A DNA stretch of 64,000 nucleotides, taken from Sporosarcina ureilytica (lineage in GTDB: Bacteria > Bacillota > Bacilli > Bacillales_A > Planococcaceae). Positions 10,446 through 18,184 of the stretch are shown piece by piece. Position 1 is the stretch's first letter; every line of letters begins with the position of its first letter. The position numbers and the translations under genes are program-made. The notes under the pieces were generated by a model. The model was not told where the DNA came from. It saw only the letters and a program-made list of their open reading frames with translations, and ran no database searches. Location: positions 2,480,001-2,544,000 of the forward strand of contig NZ_CP017560.1 in NCBI RefSeq assembly GCF_001753205.1, written 5' to 3'.

Positions 10446-11236
10446 TCGACTTCTTCTCCTTCCACATTGCCGAACCTTCTACTACGTGATTGAAATTCCT
10501 GTACTGAATTTAACAAACATTGTTCATCAAAATCCGGCCACAATACATCTGTAAATGAAAATTCCGCGTACGCAAGTTGCCATAACATGAAATTAGATAG
10601 CCTTACTTCTCCGCTCGTTCGAATAAGCAAGTCCGGTTCCGGTAAATGAGCCGTCATCAGATGGGAATTGACAACATCTTCATTAATATCTTCCCAATTC
10701 AATTCGCCATTTAAAGTCTTTTTGGCTAATTCTTGCATACATTGTATGATTTCCAACCGGCTCCCATAATTCATTGCGAAATTCAATATCATCCCGTCAT
10801 TATGTTTAGTCGCATCAATCGCCTTTTGAATCGCTTTTTTCGTATGCTCAGGTAATAAATTCGGATTCCCAATCATTTCCACCTTTACGTTTTCTTCGAT
10901 GAGTTCAGAAAGATATGTATTCAGAAACTCTCCAGGAAGTTTCATTAGAAAGTCTATTTCTAATTTCGGTCGCTTCCAGTTTTCTGTGGAAAAAGCGTAG
11001 AGTGTAAGGACTTTGATTCCAATATCATTCGCCATTCGCGCAATCTTGCGGACTGTCTTCATTCCTTCATGGTGCCCCGCTATCCTTGGTAAATTACGTT
11101 TCTTCGCCCATCTACCGTTTCCATCCATAATAATTGCTACATGAGCAGGGATTTGTCTGCTTTTGACATTTGCAATTTTTTCCGTTAACGAAATATCGGA
11201 TTCCATACTTTTCTTTCGCATAAGTTTATTTAGCAT
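10442..11236 (-). CDS. uppS: Undecaprenyl diphosphate synthase
   Basis: 264 aa. This cis-prenyltransferase makes the C55 lipid carrier for cell-wall synthesis. All family boxes are present: HVAIIMDGNGRWAKKR with the catalytic Asp, GHHEGMKTVRK, YAFSTENWKRP, LNFAMNYGSR (family usually NYGGR) and IRTSGEVRLSNF. GGAGG stands 7 nt before the ATG. A 300-bp spacer separates it from frr, whose transcript ends at a strong terminator, so uppS should start a new transcription unit. Confidence 0.97.
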   Translation of the reverse strand: MLNKLMRKKSMESDISLTEKIANVKSRQIPAHVAIIMDGNGRWAKKRNLPRIAGHHEGMKTVRKIARMANDIGIKVLTLYAFSTENWKRPKLEIDFLMKLPGEFLNTYLSELIEENVKVEMIGNPNLLPEHTKKAIQKAIDATKHNDGMILNFAMNYGSRLEIIQCMQELAKKTLNGELNWEDINEDVVNSHLMTAHLPEPDLLIRTSGEVRLSNFMLWQLAYAEFSFTDVLWPDFDEQCLLNSVQEFQSRSRRFGNVEGEEVE

Positions 11237-11492
11237 TTTATTTCCTCCACTCTACTACTTTCTAGAGCAATTATAATCAATTCGTCTTTCACTTAGAAAC
11301 TCGCGTCGAATTAGATCGCCTTCTGTGTATCTTATCATGCGGGTGGCTTCCGTTATGTTACATCCAGCCCCTCGGGTCACAAGCAATCCAACTGTATGGT
11401 TAAAGTCACCACATCGCTGGCTTGACTTATCGGAGCTAGACTGCGCCTCACGCTATTGTTCAACAATTAGAGTTCTATTATACCATAAAAAA
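11237..11492. other. Spacer between frr terminator and uppS, with a repeat
   Basis: The 300-bp gap holds the frr terminator (11493-11518), a degenerate hairpin repeat (11362-11442) and probably the uppS promoter. A TATAAT is present on the minus strand about 45 nt before uppS, but no good -35 accompanies it. No gene is seen. Confidence 0.5.
11362..11442. repeat. Degenerate long-hairpin intergenic repeat (family A)
   Basis: Contains CCCCTCGGGTCACAAG followed, about 40 nt on, by CTTGACTTATCGGAGCTAG, the two imperfect arms of a long hairpin. The left arm and the next 17 nt match the copy at 47468-47500 (CTCGGGTCATAAG, CAACT.T.TGG). I recall similar elements scattered in Bacillus-type genomes, but cannot search here. 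Confidence 0.6.
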
Positions 11493-11518
11493 AAGACGTC
11501 CTGAAATAAGGACGTCTT
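11493..11518 (-). terminator. Strong intrinsic terminator of frr
   Basis: On the minus strand AAGACGTCC and GGACGTCTT form a perfect 9-bp stem with an 8-nt loop, followed by a run of eight T. It lies 21 nt past the frr stop and ends the pyrH-frr transcript. Confidence 0.95.
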
Positions 11519-11539
11519 GGAATACAAAAAGTTCTTTTA

Positions 11540-12097
11540 TCAAATCTCCATGATTTCTTTTTCTTTTTCTTTAGCGATATCATCGATTTGTTTGATATAG
11601 GAATCTGTTAACTTTTGAATTTCATCCCCATTACGGTGAAGGTCATCTTCTGTTATTTCAGAGTTCTTTTCAAGTTTTTTGAATTCCTCATTTGCGTCTC
11701 GGCGGATATTACGTATGACTACTTTCGAGTCTTCCGCTTCCTTTTTGACAGTTTTTACAATGTCTTTTCTACGCTCTTCTGTTAATGCAGGTATTGCGAG
11801 GCGAATCATCGATCCATCATTTGACGGTGTAATTCCGATATCCGATTTTAAGATCGCTTTTTCGATTTCTCCAATGATTGTTTTATCATATGGTTGAATG
11901 GCAAGAAGTCTTGCTTCTGGCACTGAAATTCCTGCCATTTGGTTAATCGGTGTAGGTACTCCGTAATAATCAACCGTGATTCTATCGAGTAGTGAAGCAT
12001 TTGCGCGTCCTGCTCTAATTGAAGCAAGTTCTCTTGTAAATGCGTTAATCGCATTGTCCATTTTTTGTTTTGCTGTTTCCATTACTCCGTTCGGCAT
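11540..12097 (-). CDS. frr: Ribosome recycling factor
   Basis: 185 aa, normal length. RRF splits post-termination ribosomes together with EF-G. Visible: [68 protein letters not shown] and the helical tail ending EKEIMEI. AGGAGG is 8 nt before the ATG, and the ATG shares one base with the pyrH stop (TAATG), so translation is coupled. Confidence 0.98.
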   Translation of the reverse strand: MPNGVMETAKQKMDNAINAFTRELASIRAGRANASLLDRITVDYYGVPTPINQMAGISVPEARLLAIQPYDKTIIGEIEKAILKSDIGITPSNDGSMIRLAIPALTEERRKDIVKTVKKEAEDSKVVIRNIRRDANEEFKKLEKNSEITEDDLHRNGDEIQKLTDSYIKQIDDIAKEKEKEIMEI

Positions 12098-12816
12098 TAC
12101 ATATTCCTCCTAACGACCGTCCCGATTGGTTCTCCGAGTACGGCTTTCTTAATATTTCCACTCTCCATTATCGAGAATACAACAAGTGGTATATCATTGT
12201 CCATGCACAGAGTTGAAGCTGTTGAATCCATCACTTCAAGTCCTTGACTAATGACTTGTAGATAAGATAACTCATTATACTTCACCGCTGTCGCATCTAC
12301 CATTGGGTCGGCAGAATACACACCATCGACATTATTTTTAGCCATTAAGATCACATCAGCTTCAATTTCTGCTGCTCTTAATGCCGCTGTTGTATCAGTT
12401 GAAAAATAAGGATTTCCTGTGCCCGCAGCAAAGATAACGACTCGCTTTTTCTCAAGATGACGTATCGCTTTTCGTCGTATGTAAGGTTCTGCAACTTGTC
12501 GCATTTCAATTGACGTAGAAACTCGACTTTCAACTCCAAGTTTCTCGAGTGAATCTTGAAGGGCTAGTGAGTTCATAACAGTTGCGAGCATTCCCATATA
12601 GTCCGCAGTTGCACGGTCCATCCCCATTTCACTGCCTACTTTACCTCTCCAAATATTTCCACCGCCAACAACAACGGCCACTTCAACGCCTAAGTCAGCG
12701 ACTTCTTTTACTTGTTCAGCAACATTTTTAATAATTTCAGGGGATAATCCAAAGCCTTGTTCTCCAGCAAGTGCTTCACCACTTAGTTTCAAAACAATTC
12801 GTTTATATTTCGGCAT
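12097..12816 (-). CDS. pyrH: Uridylate kinase
   Basis: 239 aa. Phosphorylates UMP to UDP, feeding pyrimidine nucleotide pools. The amino-acid-kinase fold is clear: [61 protein letters not shown] and [25 protein letters not shown] lies 10 nt before the ATG. A strong terminator sits just upstream, between tsf and pyrH, so pyrH-frr expression depends on read-through or on a promoter I could not fix. Confidence 0.98.
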   Translation of the reverse strand: MPKYKRIVLKLSGEALAGEQGFGLSPEIIKNVAEQVKEVADLGVEVAVVVGGGNIWRGKVGSEMGMDRATADYMGMLATVMNSLALQDSLEKLGVESRVSTSIEMRQVAEPYIRRKAIRHLEKKRVVIFAAGTGNPYFSTDTTAALRAAEIEADVILMAKNNVDGVYSADPMVDATAVKYNELSYLQVISQGLEVMDSTASTLCMDNDIPLVVFSIMESGNIKKAVLGEPIGTVVRRNM

Positions 12817-12850
12817 GCTCTTTTGGCCCTCCAGTTATTCAGATTTCTCG

Positions 12851-12880
12851 AAAAAGAGGGAACACTACTTGCGTGTTCCC
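12851..12880 (-). terminator. Intrinsic terminator of tsf
   Basis: On the minus strand GGGAACAC and GTGTTCCC form a perfect 8-bp stem with a 7-nt loop, followed by TCTTTTTC. It closes the rpsB-tsf transcript upstream of pyrH. Confidence 0.93.
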
Positions 12881-12947
12881 AATTTATTTCTTATTTACAT
12901 TGCGCTGATTTATATCACAGTCAAGCAATATTTTCAGCACTTGTTAA

Positions 12948-13835
12948 TTAATTACCTTTTACTTGGCTTAGTACTTCGTCCGCAAAGTTTTCTTCGCGTT
13001 TTTCGATTCCTTCACCAACTGCATAGCGAACGAAATCTTTTAAAGTGCCGCCTGTTGATTTAACGAATGCAGCAACTTTTTGGTCTGAGTCTTTTACGAA
13101 TGGTTGATCAAGTACACAAATGTCTTCGAAGAATTTACCGATACGGCCTTCAACCATTTTCGCAACGATATTTTCTGGCTTACCTTCGTTTAACGCTTGT
13201 TCAGTAAGTACTTTTTTCTCGCGTTCAACTTCATCAGCTGGAACTTCGTCACGAGAAACATACTTCGGATTCATTGCAGCGATGTGCATTGCAACGTCTT
13301 TTGCTGCTTCTTCATCTGTAGAACCTTCTAAAGTAACTAGTACGCCAATTGTTCCACCCATGTGAAGGTATGGACCAAATGCGTCAGCATCAGTTTTCGT
13401 ACGGATTTCAAAACGACGTAGCGTGATTTTTTCACCAATTTTTGCAATTGCGTTTGAGATATGCTCAGAAACAGTGTGGCCGTTTTCTAGTTTTGAATCG
13501 TGAGCTTCATCAATTGAAGCTGGCTTTGTTTTTAGTAGGTGTTCTGCAAGCTCTTTAACAAGCGTTTGGAAACCTTCGTTCTTTGCAACAAAGTCTGTTT
13601 CTGCGTTCACTTCAATAATAACTGCTTCGTTGCCATCAACGTGAATATATGCAGAGCCTTCAGCTGCGATACGATCTGCCTTTTTATCAGCGCTTGATAG
13701 TCCTTTTTTACGTAAGAAATCAACAGCTGCGTCCATGTCACCATTTACTTCTGTTAGTGCTTTTTTACAATCCATCATACCAGCGCCTGTTTTTTCGCGT
13801 AGCTCTTTTACCATTTGTGCTGTAACTTTTGTCAT
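12948..13835 (-). CDS. tsf: Translation elongation factor Ts
   Basis: 295 aa. Nucleotide exchange factor for EF-Tu. The N-terminus reads [24 protein letters not shown], the canonical EF-Ts start, followed by the [10 protein letters not shown] core motif and the [11 protein letters not shown] region. The frame is open five codons further up, but GGAGG stands 8 nt before this ATG. It follows rpsB by 89 bp with an attenuator-like hairpin between. Confidence 0.98.
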   Translation of the reverse strand: MTKVTAQMVKELREKTGAGMMDCKKALTEVNGDMDAAVDFLRKKGLSSADKKADRIAAEGSAYIHVDGNEAVIIEVNAETDFVAKNEGFQTLVKELAEHLLKTKPASIDEAHDSKLENGHTVSEHISNAIAKIGEKITLRRFEIRTKTDADAFGPYLHMGGTIGVLVTLEGSTDEEAAKDVAMHIAAMNPKYVSRDEVPADEVEREKKVLTEQALNEGKPENIVAKMVEGRIGKFFEDICVLDQPFVKDSDQKVAAFVKSTGGTLKDFVRYAVGEGIEKREENFADEVLSQVKGN

Positions 13836-13870
13836 TTTCCATTCCTCCATATATGTGTCGTCAATTCCTA

Positions 13871-13904
13871 AAAAAGACGATAAGGGATGACCGCTTATCG
13901 TCTT
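13871..13904 (-). terminator. Attenuator-like terminator between rpsB and tsf
   Basis: On the minus strand AAGACGATAAG and the complementary arm form an 11-bp stem with a 9-nt loop, followed by T6. Its position inside the rpsB-tsf operon suggests partial termination that would lower tsf relative to rpsB. Confidence 0.75.
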
Positions 13905-13924
13905 GTGAAAGAATTACTCTCGTA

Positions 13925-14662
13925 TTACTCAGCTGTTACTGTTTCTTCTTCTGCAACTTCTTCAGCAGGAGCGTTTTCTTCACCTTGTCTAGATTCGATT
14001 AAAGCATCCGCCATTTTGCTCGTTAATAAACGTACCGCACGAATTGCATCATCATTCGCAGGAATGACGTAGTCGATTTCGTCTGGGTCACAGTTTGTAT
14101 CAACGATTCCTACAATCGGGATGTTCAATTTAATTGCCTCTGCAACAGCGATACGCTCTTTGCGTGGGTCAACAACGTACATTACGTCTGGAAGTGATTT
14201 CATATCACGGATTCCACCAAGGAATTTTTCCAGTCTTTCATGTTCTTTATTTAATTGAACTACTTCTTTCTTCGGAAGTACTTCAAATGTACCGTCTTCT
14301 TCCATTTTTTCGATTTTCTTCATACGTGCTACACTTTTTTGAATTGTAGCAAAGTTTGTGAGTGTTCCACCTAACCAACGTTGGTTGATGTAGTACATGC
14401 CTGCACGTTCTGCTTCTTCTTTAATCGCATCTTGTGCTTGTTTTTTCGTACCTACGAAAAGTACTTTTCCACCATCTTCACCAACTTGACGCATGAAATC
14501 ATATGCTTGTTCAAGCATTTTCACCGTTTTTTGAAGATCGATAATATAAATTCCGTTACGCTCTACAAAAATGAATTTTTTCATTTTTGGGTTCCAGCGA
14601 CGTGTTTGGTGTCCGAAATGAACACCTGCTTCAAGTAATTGTTTCATTGAAACTACTGCCAT
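13925..14662 (-). CDS. rpsB: 30S ribosomal protein S2
   Basis: 245 aa. Visible S2 signatures: [60 protein letters not shown] and [22 protein letters not shown], with the acidic C-terminal tail found in Bacillales S2. GGAGG lies 8 nt before the ATG. Its own promoter and a structured leader of about 100 nt lie upstream, so it is transcribed separately from the fla/che operon. Confidence 0.99.
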   Translation of the reverse strand: MAVVSMKQLLEAGVHFGHQTRRWNPKMKKFIFVERNGIYIIDLQKTVKMLEQAYDFMRQVGEDGGKVLFVGTKKQAQDAIKEEAERAGMYYINQRWLGGTLTNFATIQKSVARMKKIEKMEEDGTFEVLPKKEVVQLNKEHERLEKFLGGIRDMKSLPDVMYVVDPRKERIAVAEAIKLNIPIVGIVDTNCDPDEIDYVIPANDDAIRAVRLLTSKMADALIESRQGEENAPAEEVAEEETVTAE

Positions 14663-14764
14663 TTTAATTCCTCCAATTTTGGTTATATTCCTCCGCGCAA
14701 ATCATCCAACGGAACGACCTTTCGGCACCGTTTCCGTAGTCAGTGCACGTGTGTAGTAATACCA
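14663..14764 (-). promoter_or_regulatory. Structured rpsB leader, candidate S2 autoregulatory RNA
   Basis: The minus-strand transcript from the promoter at 14771-14799 would carry about 100 nt before rpsB. It contains a stem built from ACGGAA and TTCCGT enclosing a second stem capped by a GAAA tetraloop. Ribosomal protein leaders often bind their own product; that function here is inference. Confidence 0.5.
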
Positions 14765-14770
14765 TTTGCT

Positions 14771-14799
14771 AATATAGCATAATGAACTTAGCTTTGCAA
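14771..14799 (-). promoter_or_regulatory. Sigma-A promoter of rpsB-tsf
   Basis: Minus strand TTGCAA, 17-bp spacer, TATATT. It lies directly past the swrB stop and about 110 nt before rpsB, so rpsB-tsf is decoupled from flagellar expression. Confidence 0.8.
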
Positions 14800-14804
14800 C
14801 AATT

Positions 14805-15308
14805 TTATTTGAACTTCAAAATAAGTTCTATCTCCGTTTGTCCTTTTTCTAACACCTTTGCAATCTCCGCAACCGACTTCCCGTCCTCATACAGCTGTAT
14901 GGCTCGTGTCCGATCATCTATTTCTATATCTTCCTGTAAGACATTTTGCTTCACTGCTTCGTAAGACTGACGTGCATGATGGCGAATCGTATTCTTTGGC
15001 ATTGTAATTGTGACTGGCGGTGGATTTCCTTCTTTCCGCGTCTCTAAATTCTTCTCAGACAGTTTTAACGATGCATCAGCAGTTCGTTTTTCGCCTTTTG
15101 TTTTTGCAGTTATTTTTTCGACTAACTTATCATTCTCATCTTTTATTTCAGCTAAATAAACAGCGATTGCGTCGTCCATTTCTTTCATTAATCTGTTTTG
15201 TTTCTTCTCAAGGTCATCAAACTTAGATAACTTCATATAGAATAACGCCAAAAAGTAAAAGCTTATCATTTGTGTAATAAATAAAAACACTAAAAAAATC
15301 GTTGTCAT
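14805..15308 (-). CDS. swrB: Swarming/flagellar assembly protein SwrB
   Basis: 167 aa, exactly the length I recall for B. subtilis SwrB (YlxL). SwrB promotes activation of flagellar type III export and is needed for swarming. One N-terminal membrane segment (FLVFLFITQMISFYFLALFY) is followed by a charged coiled-coil with the conserved EIKDENDKL, a linker, and a C-terminal helix-turn-helix-like end (AIQLYEDGKSVAEIAKVL). It is the last gene of the fla/che operon, before rpsB, as in B. subtilis. Sequence similarity is modest, and the call leans on position plus architecture. Confidence 0.85.
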   Translation of the reverse strand: MTTIFLVFLFITQMISFYFLALFYMKLSKFDDLEKKQNRLMKEMDDAIAVYLAEIKDENDKLVEKITAKTKGEKRTADASLKLSEKNLETRKEGNPPPVTITMPKNTIRHHARQSYEAVKQNVLQEDIEIDDRTRAIQLYEDGKSVAEIAKVLEKGQTEIELILKFK

Positions 15309-15313
15309 TTTCG

Positions 15314-15613
15314 TTACCCGCTAAAGTCAACAAAGGATCCTTTATACGGATGCTTTGCTTTCTTTTTGCTTTCCTTTCGACTCTGTTCCCTGTCATACAC
15401 TTGCTCTTCTTGTCGTTTCTTTTTATCAGGATCTGTCTTTCCGGAATGCTCCGCTTCCATTACAGTCTCTTTATTCTTCTCTGCTTGCTTCTCCGTTTGA
15501 ATATTTGCTTGATCTTGCATTAATTGCGCACGCTGTTGTTTTTGTTCGGCGACTTTCCCAGCGTCAAAGGTTTTAGGGATAGCGATTTGCAATTCGATAC
15601 CTTTTAAACTCAT
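15314..15613 (-). CDS. Conserved small protein of unknown function between sigD and swrB
   Basis: 99 aa, very hydrophilic. The N-terminus MSLKGIELQIAIPKTFDAGK is hydrophobic and ordered-looking; the middle is Gln/Lys/Glu rich; the end is basic with HPYKGSFVDFSG. No membrane segment or known motif is seen. The ATG overlaps the sigD stop by 4 nt and has GGAGGGG 4 nt upstream; swrB begins 5 nt after its stop. I do not recognise a characterised homologue, though similar small genes occur beside sigD in other Bacillales. Coupling to sigD suggests a motility-related role. Confidence 0.75.
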   Translation of the reverse strand: MSLKGIELQIAIPKTFDAGKVAEQKQQRAQLMQDQANIQTEKQAEKNKETVMEAEHSGKTDPDKKKRQEEQVYDREQSRKESKKKAKHPYKGSFVDFSG

Positions 15614-16392
15614 AAAACCCCTCCGTTAATTACTTCTGGAGCTAATAGTTTTCTTAGCTTAAATAATGCGCGGGAGTGAATTTGAGAAATACGGGAAGTA
15701 GATAAACTGAGCACTTCTCCTATTTCAGTTAACGTGAATTCTTCTTTATAGAATAAACTTAATACAAGTTGTTCATTTTCGTTTAACTCTTGAATTTTGG
15801 TCGTTAAATCGCCGAGCAATTCATTCATTAGTAAATCTTGTTCTGGTGTTTTTTCCCGTTCATCTTTAATCACGAATGTTTGTGGGTCGTCACTATCATC
15901 GTCTTGTATTTTTTCATCGAGTGATAGCACATTTGAAAAATATTGTTCATGCATCGTTTGATACACGTCATCTACTGTCACATTTAAATGCGTCGCCAGT
16001 TCTTCGGGTGTTACATGTCGCATTAATTTCTGTTCAAGTTTTTCGATTTCTTGTTGAAGTTTTTTTGTCCGTTCTCTGGAAGCGCGTGATAACCAATCTT
16101 CTTTTCGTAAACCATCGATTATCGTGCCGCGTATGCGAAACGAAGCATAAGTGTCGAACTTTAAATCCCTGCCTGGATCAAATTTCGTTAATGCGTCAAA
16201 TAAACCTTGTAACCCAAGACTCATTATATCATCCCTAGAAATATTGTTGGGAAGTCCGGCACTAATCCTGTGCACGTGATACGAAACGAGGGGGGTATAT
16301 TTTTCGACAAGTAAGTTCCCCGCGTCTGGGTCACGGCTTAGCATCCATCGTTCCCAATATTCAGCTTCCTTTACCTGATCCCGTTTTGACAT
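15610..16392 (-). CDS. sigD: Flagellar/motility sigma factor SigD (sigma-28)
   Basis: 260 aa. Directs RNA polymerase to late flagellar, chemotaxis and autolysin genes. Region 2 is clear (VSYHVHRIS, IMSLGLQGLFDALTKFDP, KFDTYASFRIRGTIIDGLRKEDW), then region 3 (HVTPEELATHLNV) and region 4 (LNENEQLVLSLFYKEEFTLTEIG, SRISQIHSRAL). I chose MSKRDQVKEAEYW, with GAGGG 5 nt upstream, over an open frame 31 codons longer that lacks a family match. An almost 200-bp spacer separates it from cheD. Confidence 0.97.
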   Translation of the reverse strand: MSKRDQVKEAEYWERWMLSRDPDAGNLLVEKYTPLVSYHVHRISAGLPNNISRDDIMSLGLQGLFDALTKFDPGRDLKFDTYASFRIRGTIIDGLRKEDWLSRASRERTKKLQQEIEKLEQKLMRHVTPEELATHLNVTVDDVYQTMHEQYFSNVLSLDEKIQDDDSDDPQTFVIKDEREKTPEQDLLMNELLGDLTTKIQELNENEQLVLSLFYKEEFTLTEIGEVLSLSTSRISQIHSRALFKLRKLLAPEVINGGVL

Positions 16393-16526
16393 CGAATCCC
16401 TCACTTTCCTTCTAGCTCCTGCGTAAATGCAGTTAACCCAATCAATATTGCACAAAATGTGGATTTTTAATGAATCGAATGTCATACATATATTTATTTA
16501 GACGAGCATCTACACTTTAATTCATT

Positions 16527-16548
16527 CAGTTCCGGTGCGCGGGAACTG
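16527..16548. repeat. Small hairpin in the cheD-sigD spacer
   Basis: CAGTTCC and GGAACTG flank an 8-nt loop. The neighbouring CTAGTCGAGCGCC weakly resembles the left end of the family A repeat at 55370. The spacer 16393-16585 may hold a sigD promoter, but I found no clear one. Confidence 0.4.
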
Positions 16549-16585
16549 CTTGTCAGGTCTAGTCGAGCGCCTGCACTTATGTAAG

Positions 16586-17080
16586 TTATATTTCTTTTGG
16601 TTCCGCGTTGACGGTACGGACCGAGAGCATGGAAGTTATTGGATTGAATTCAATCGTGCGTCCTCGAGAGCCACCTGTATCTTCAGCAATAATAGGTATA
16701 GAAAGTCGTCTAAGTTGTTGTTTTACAGCCTCAACATTTCTTGGCCCAATTCGCAATGTATCTTTAGATCCAAATTGAAACATTTGGGCACCACCTGCAA
16801 TTTTAGCCTTTAAAGACATCGGTCTTACCCCTTCACCTTTCAACCGTTCCATTAACGTATAGATTCCAGTGTCGGCATATTTCGCATGATTGATTCGTGC
16901 TGAGCGATCGAGACTTGAATCAGGTAACATAATATGTACCATGCCTGCAATTTTCTTAATATCATCATACAACACAATGCCTACACAAGAACCGAGACCA
17001 GCAGTACGAATCGTAGCGTTACCTTTTACGATATTCAGATCTGAAATGCCTACACGAACAACTTCAGTTTTCGTAATCAT
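16586..17080 (-). CDS. cheD: Chemoreceptor glutamine deamidase CheD
   Basis: 164 aa. Deamidates Gln in chemoreceptors and, with CheC, tunes adaptation. The catalytic Cys is in LGSCVGIVLYD and the His in HIMLPDSS; the GGAQMF and IGPRNV motifs are also present. It directly follows cheC with no spacer. Confidence 0.97.
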   Translation of the reverse strand: MITKTEVVRVGISDLNIVKGNATIRTAGLGSCVGIVLYDDIKKIAGMVHIMLPDSSLDRSARINHAKYADTGIYTLMERLKGEGVRPMSLKAKIAGGAQMFQFGSKDTLRIGPRNVEAVKQQLRRLSIPIIAEDTGGSRGRTIEFNPITSMLSVRTVNAEPKEI

Positions 17081-17713
17081 CTATAGGACACCTAACGACT
17101 TAAAAATCGTTACATATGAGTTCGGATCTGGCAATAAAAAGAAATTCCCTTTAATACTGTCAGAATGCCCCATGCCTTCTTCTCGTATTTCTGTATCAAT
17201 CACAATCACTTCGTCACTGTACTGAGATATCTCAATAAGTCCAAAACTAATGATGGCACCAACCATATCCACGGTTAAGGATGGGACTGTCGGATGAATC
17301 CTCAAGCCAGTAAAATCCGACAGTGCTGACAAATAAGAACCCGACAATATATTGCCAAGCTCTTGCATAGAAGAAATCCCCACGTCCGATACATTCATCG
17401 TATGAAAATCAAATGACTCATCACCAGTCAATAATTTTATAAAATGATTTGCACTGTCAATGGACAGCATAAAAAACATACTTCCCGAAACATCTCCCTG
17501 AATACGAAGAAAAATACTAACAATTGTTTCGTCAGCTCCGCCGGCTAAGTCAAACATTTCGTCAAACGTGACCAATTTGACACTTGGAACATACATGTCA
17601 ACTTTTCGATTAAGTAACTGTGAAAGCGAGGTAGCCGCATGCGCAGAACCGATGTTTCCAATCTCTTTCAAGACATCTAAGTGTAAGTCCGTAATTTTAA
17701 ATTCAATACTCAT
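17081..17713 (-). CDS. cheC: CheY-P phosphatase CheC
   Basis: 210 aa. Dephosphorylates CheY-P and binds CheD. Both catalytic E-x-x-N helices are present: KEIGNIGSAHAATSLS near residue 20 and QELGNILSGSYLSALS near residue 115. The ATG overlaps the cheW stop by 4 nt (ATGA). Confidence 0.97.
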   Translation of the reverse strand: MSIEFKITDLHLDVLKEIGNIGSAHAATSLSQLLNRKVDMYVPSVKLVTFDEMFDLAGGADETIVSIFLRIQGDVSGSMFFMLSIDSANHFIKLLTGDESFDFHTMNVSDVGISSMQELGNILSGSYLSALSDFTGLRIHPTVPSLTVDMVGAIISFGLIEISQYSDEVIVIDTEIREEGMGHSDSIKGNFFLLPDPNSYVTIFKSLGVL

Positions 17714-18168
17714 TTAACTTCAGCCTTTATCGGTTCTAATACTTTTGACAGTTCTAGCAGTACAAATAAACGCTCCTCTACTTTTGCAACACCTGAAATA
17801 AACTCCGAAGCTACTGAACCTACGACTTGCGGTTGAGGTTCAATCGCTTTAAGCGGCAAATCTATTACATCATTCGCCCCGTCTACAATGAGCCCTACAT
17901 CGTAGTTTTCTAGTGTAACGATAATAATTCTTGTTCTATCATCCATTTCTTTAGGTTCTAACAGAAAGCGTTCACGTAAATCTATAATCGGTGTGACGAC
18001 CCCTCTTAAATTGATAACGCCTTTCACATAAGAAGGAGTTTTTGGCACCCGTGTAATGGACATCACTCGCTCAATTCCTTGAACGACATCAATCTCAATT
18101 GCATATTCTTTATCCATCAGTTCGAATATAATGACTTTAGTTATCTCTTGCTGGGCAATTTCAGTCAC
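17710..18168 (-). CDS. cheW: Chemotaxis coupling protein CheW
   Basis: 152 aa. Scaffold linking receptors to CheA. The CheW fold is seen in IIFELMDKEYAIEIDVVQGIERV, VPKTPSYVKGVINLRG, PIIDLRERF and DGANDVIDLP. The start is GTG, preceded by AAGGAAGTG. It lies between cheA and cheC in the conserved order. Confidence 0.97.
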   Translation of the reverse strand: MTEIAQQEITKVIIFELMDKEYAIEIDVVQGIERVMSITRVPKTPSYVKGVINLRGVVTPIIDLRERFLLEPKEMDDRTRIIIVTLENYDVGLIVDGANDVIDLPLKAIEPQPQVVGSVASEFISGVAKVEERLFVLLELSKVLEPIKAEVK

Positions 18169-18184
18169 ATTCAGTCACTTCCTT

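Noticed and set aside
12900-12947. TTGACT with TGTAAA as a pyrH promoter
   Set aside because: Spacing is 19 bp, the -10 is poor, and the strong tsf terminator lies between it and pyrH.
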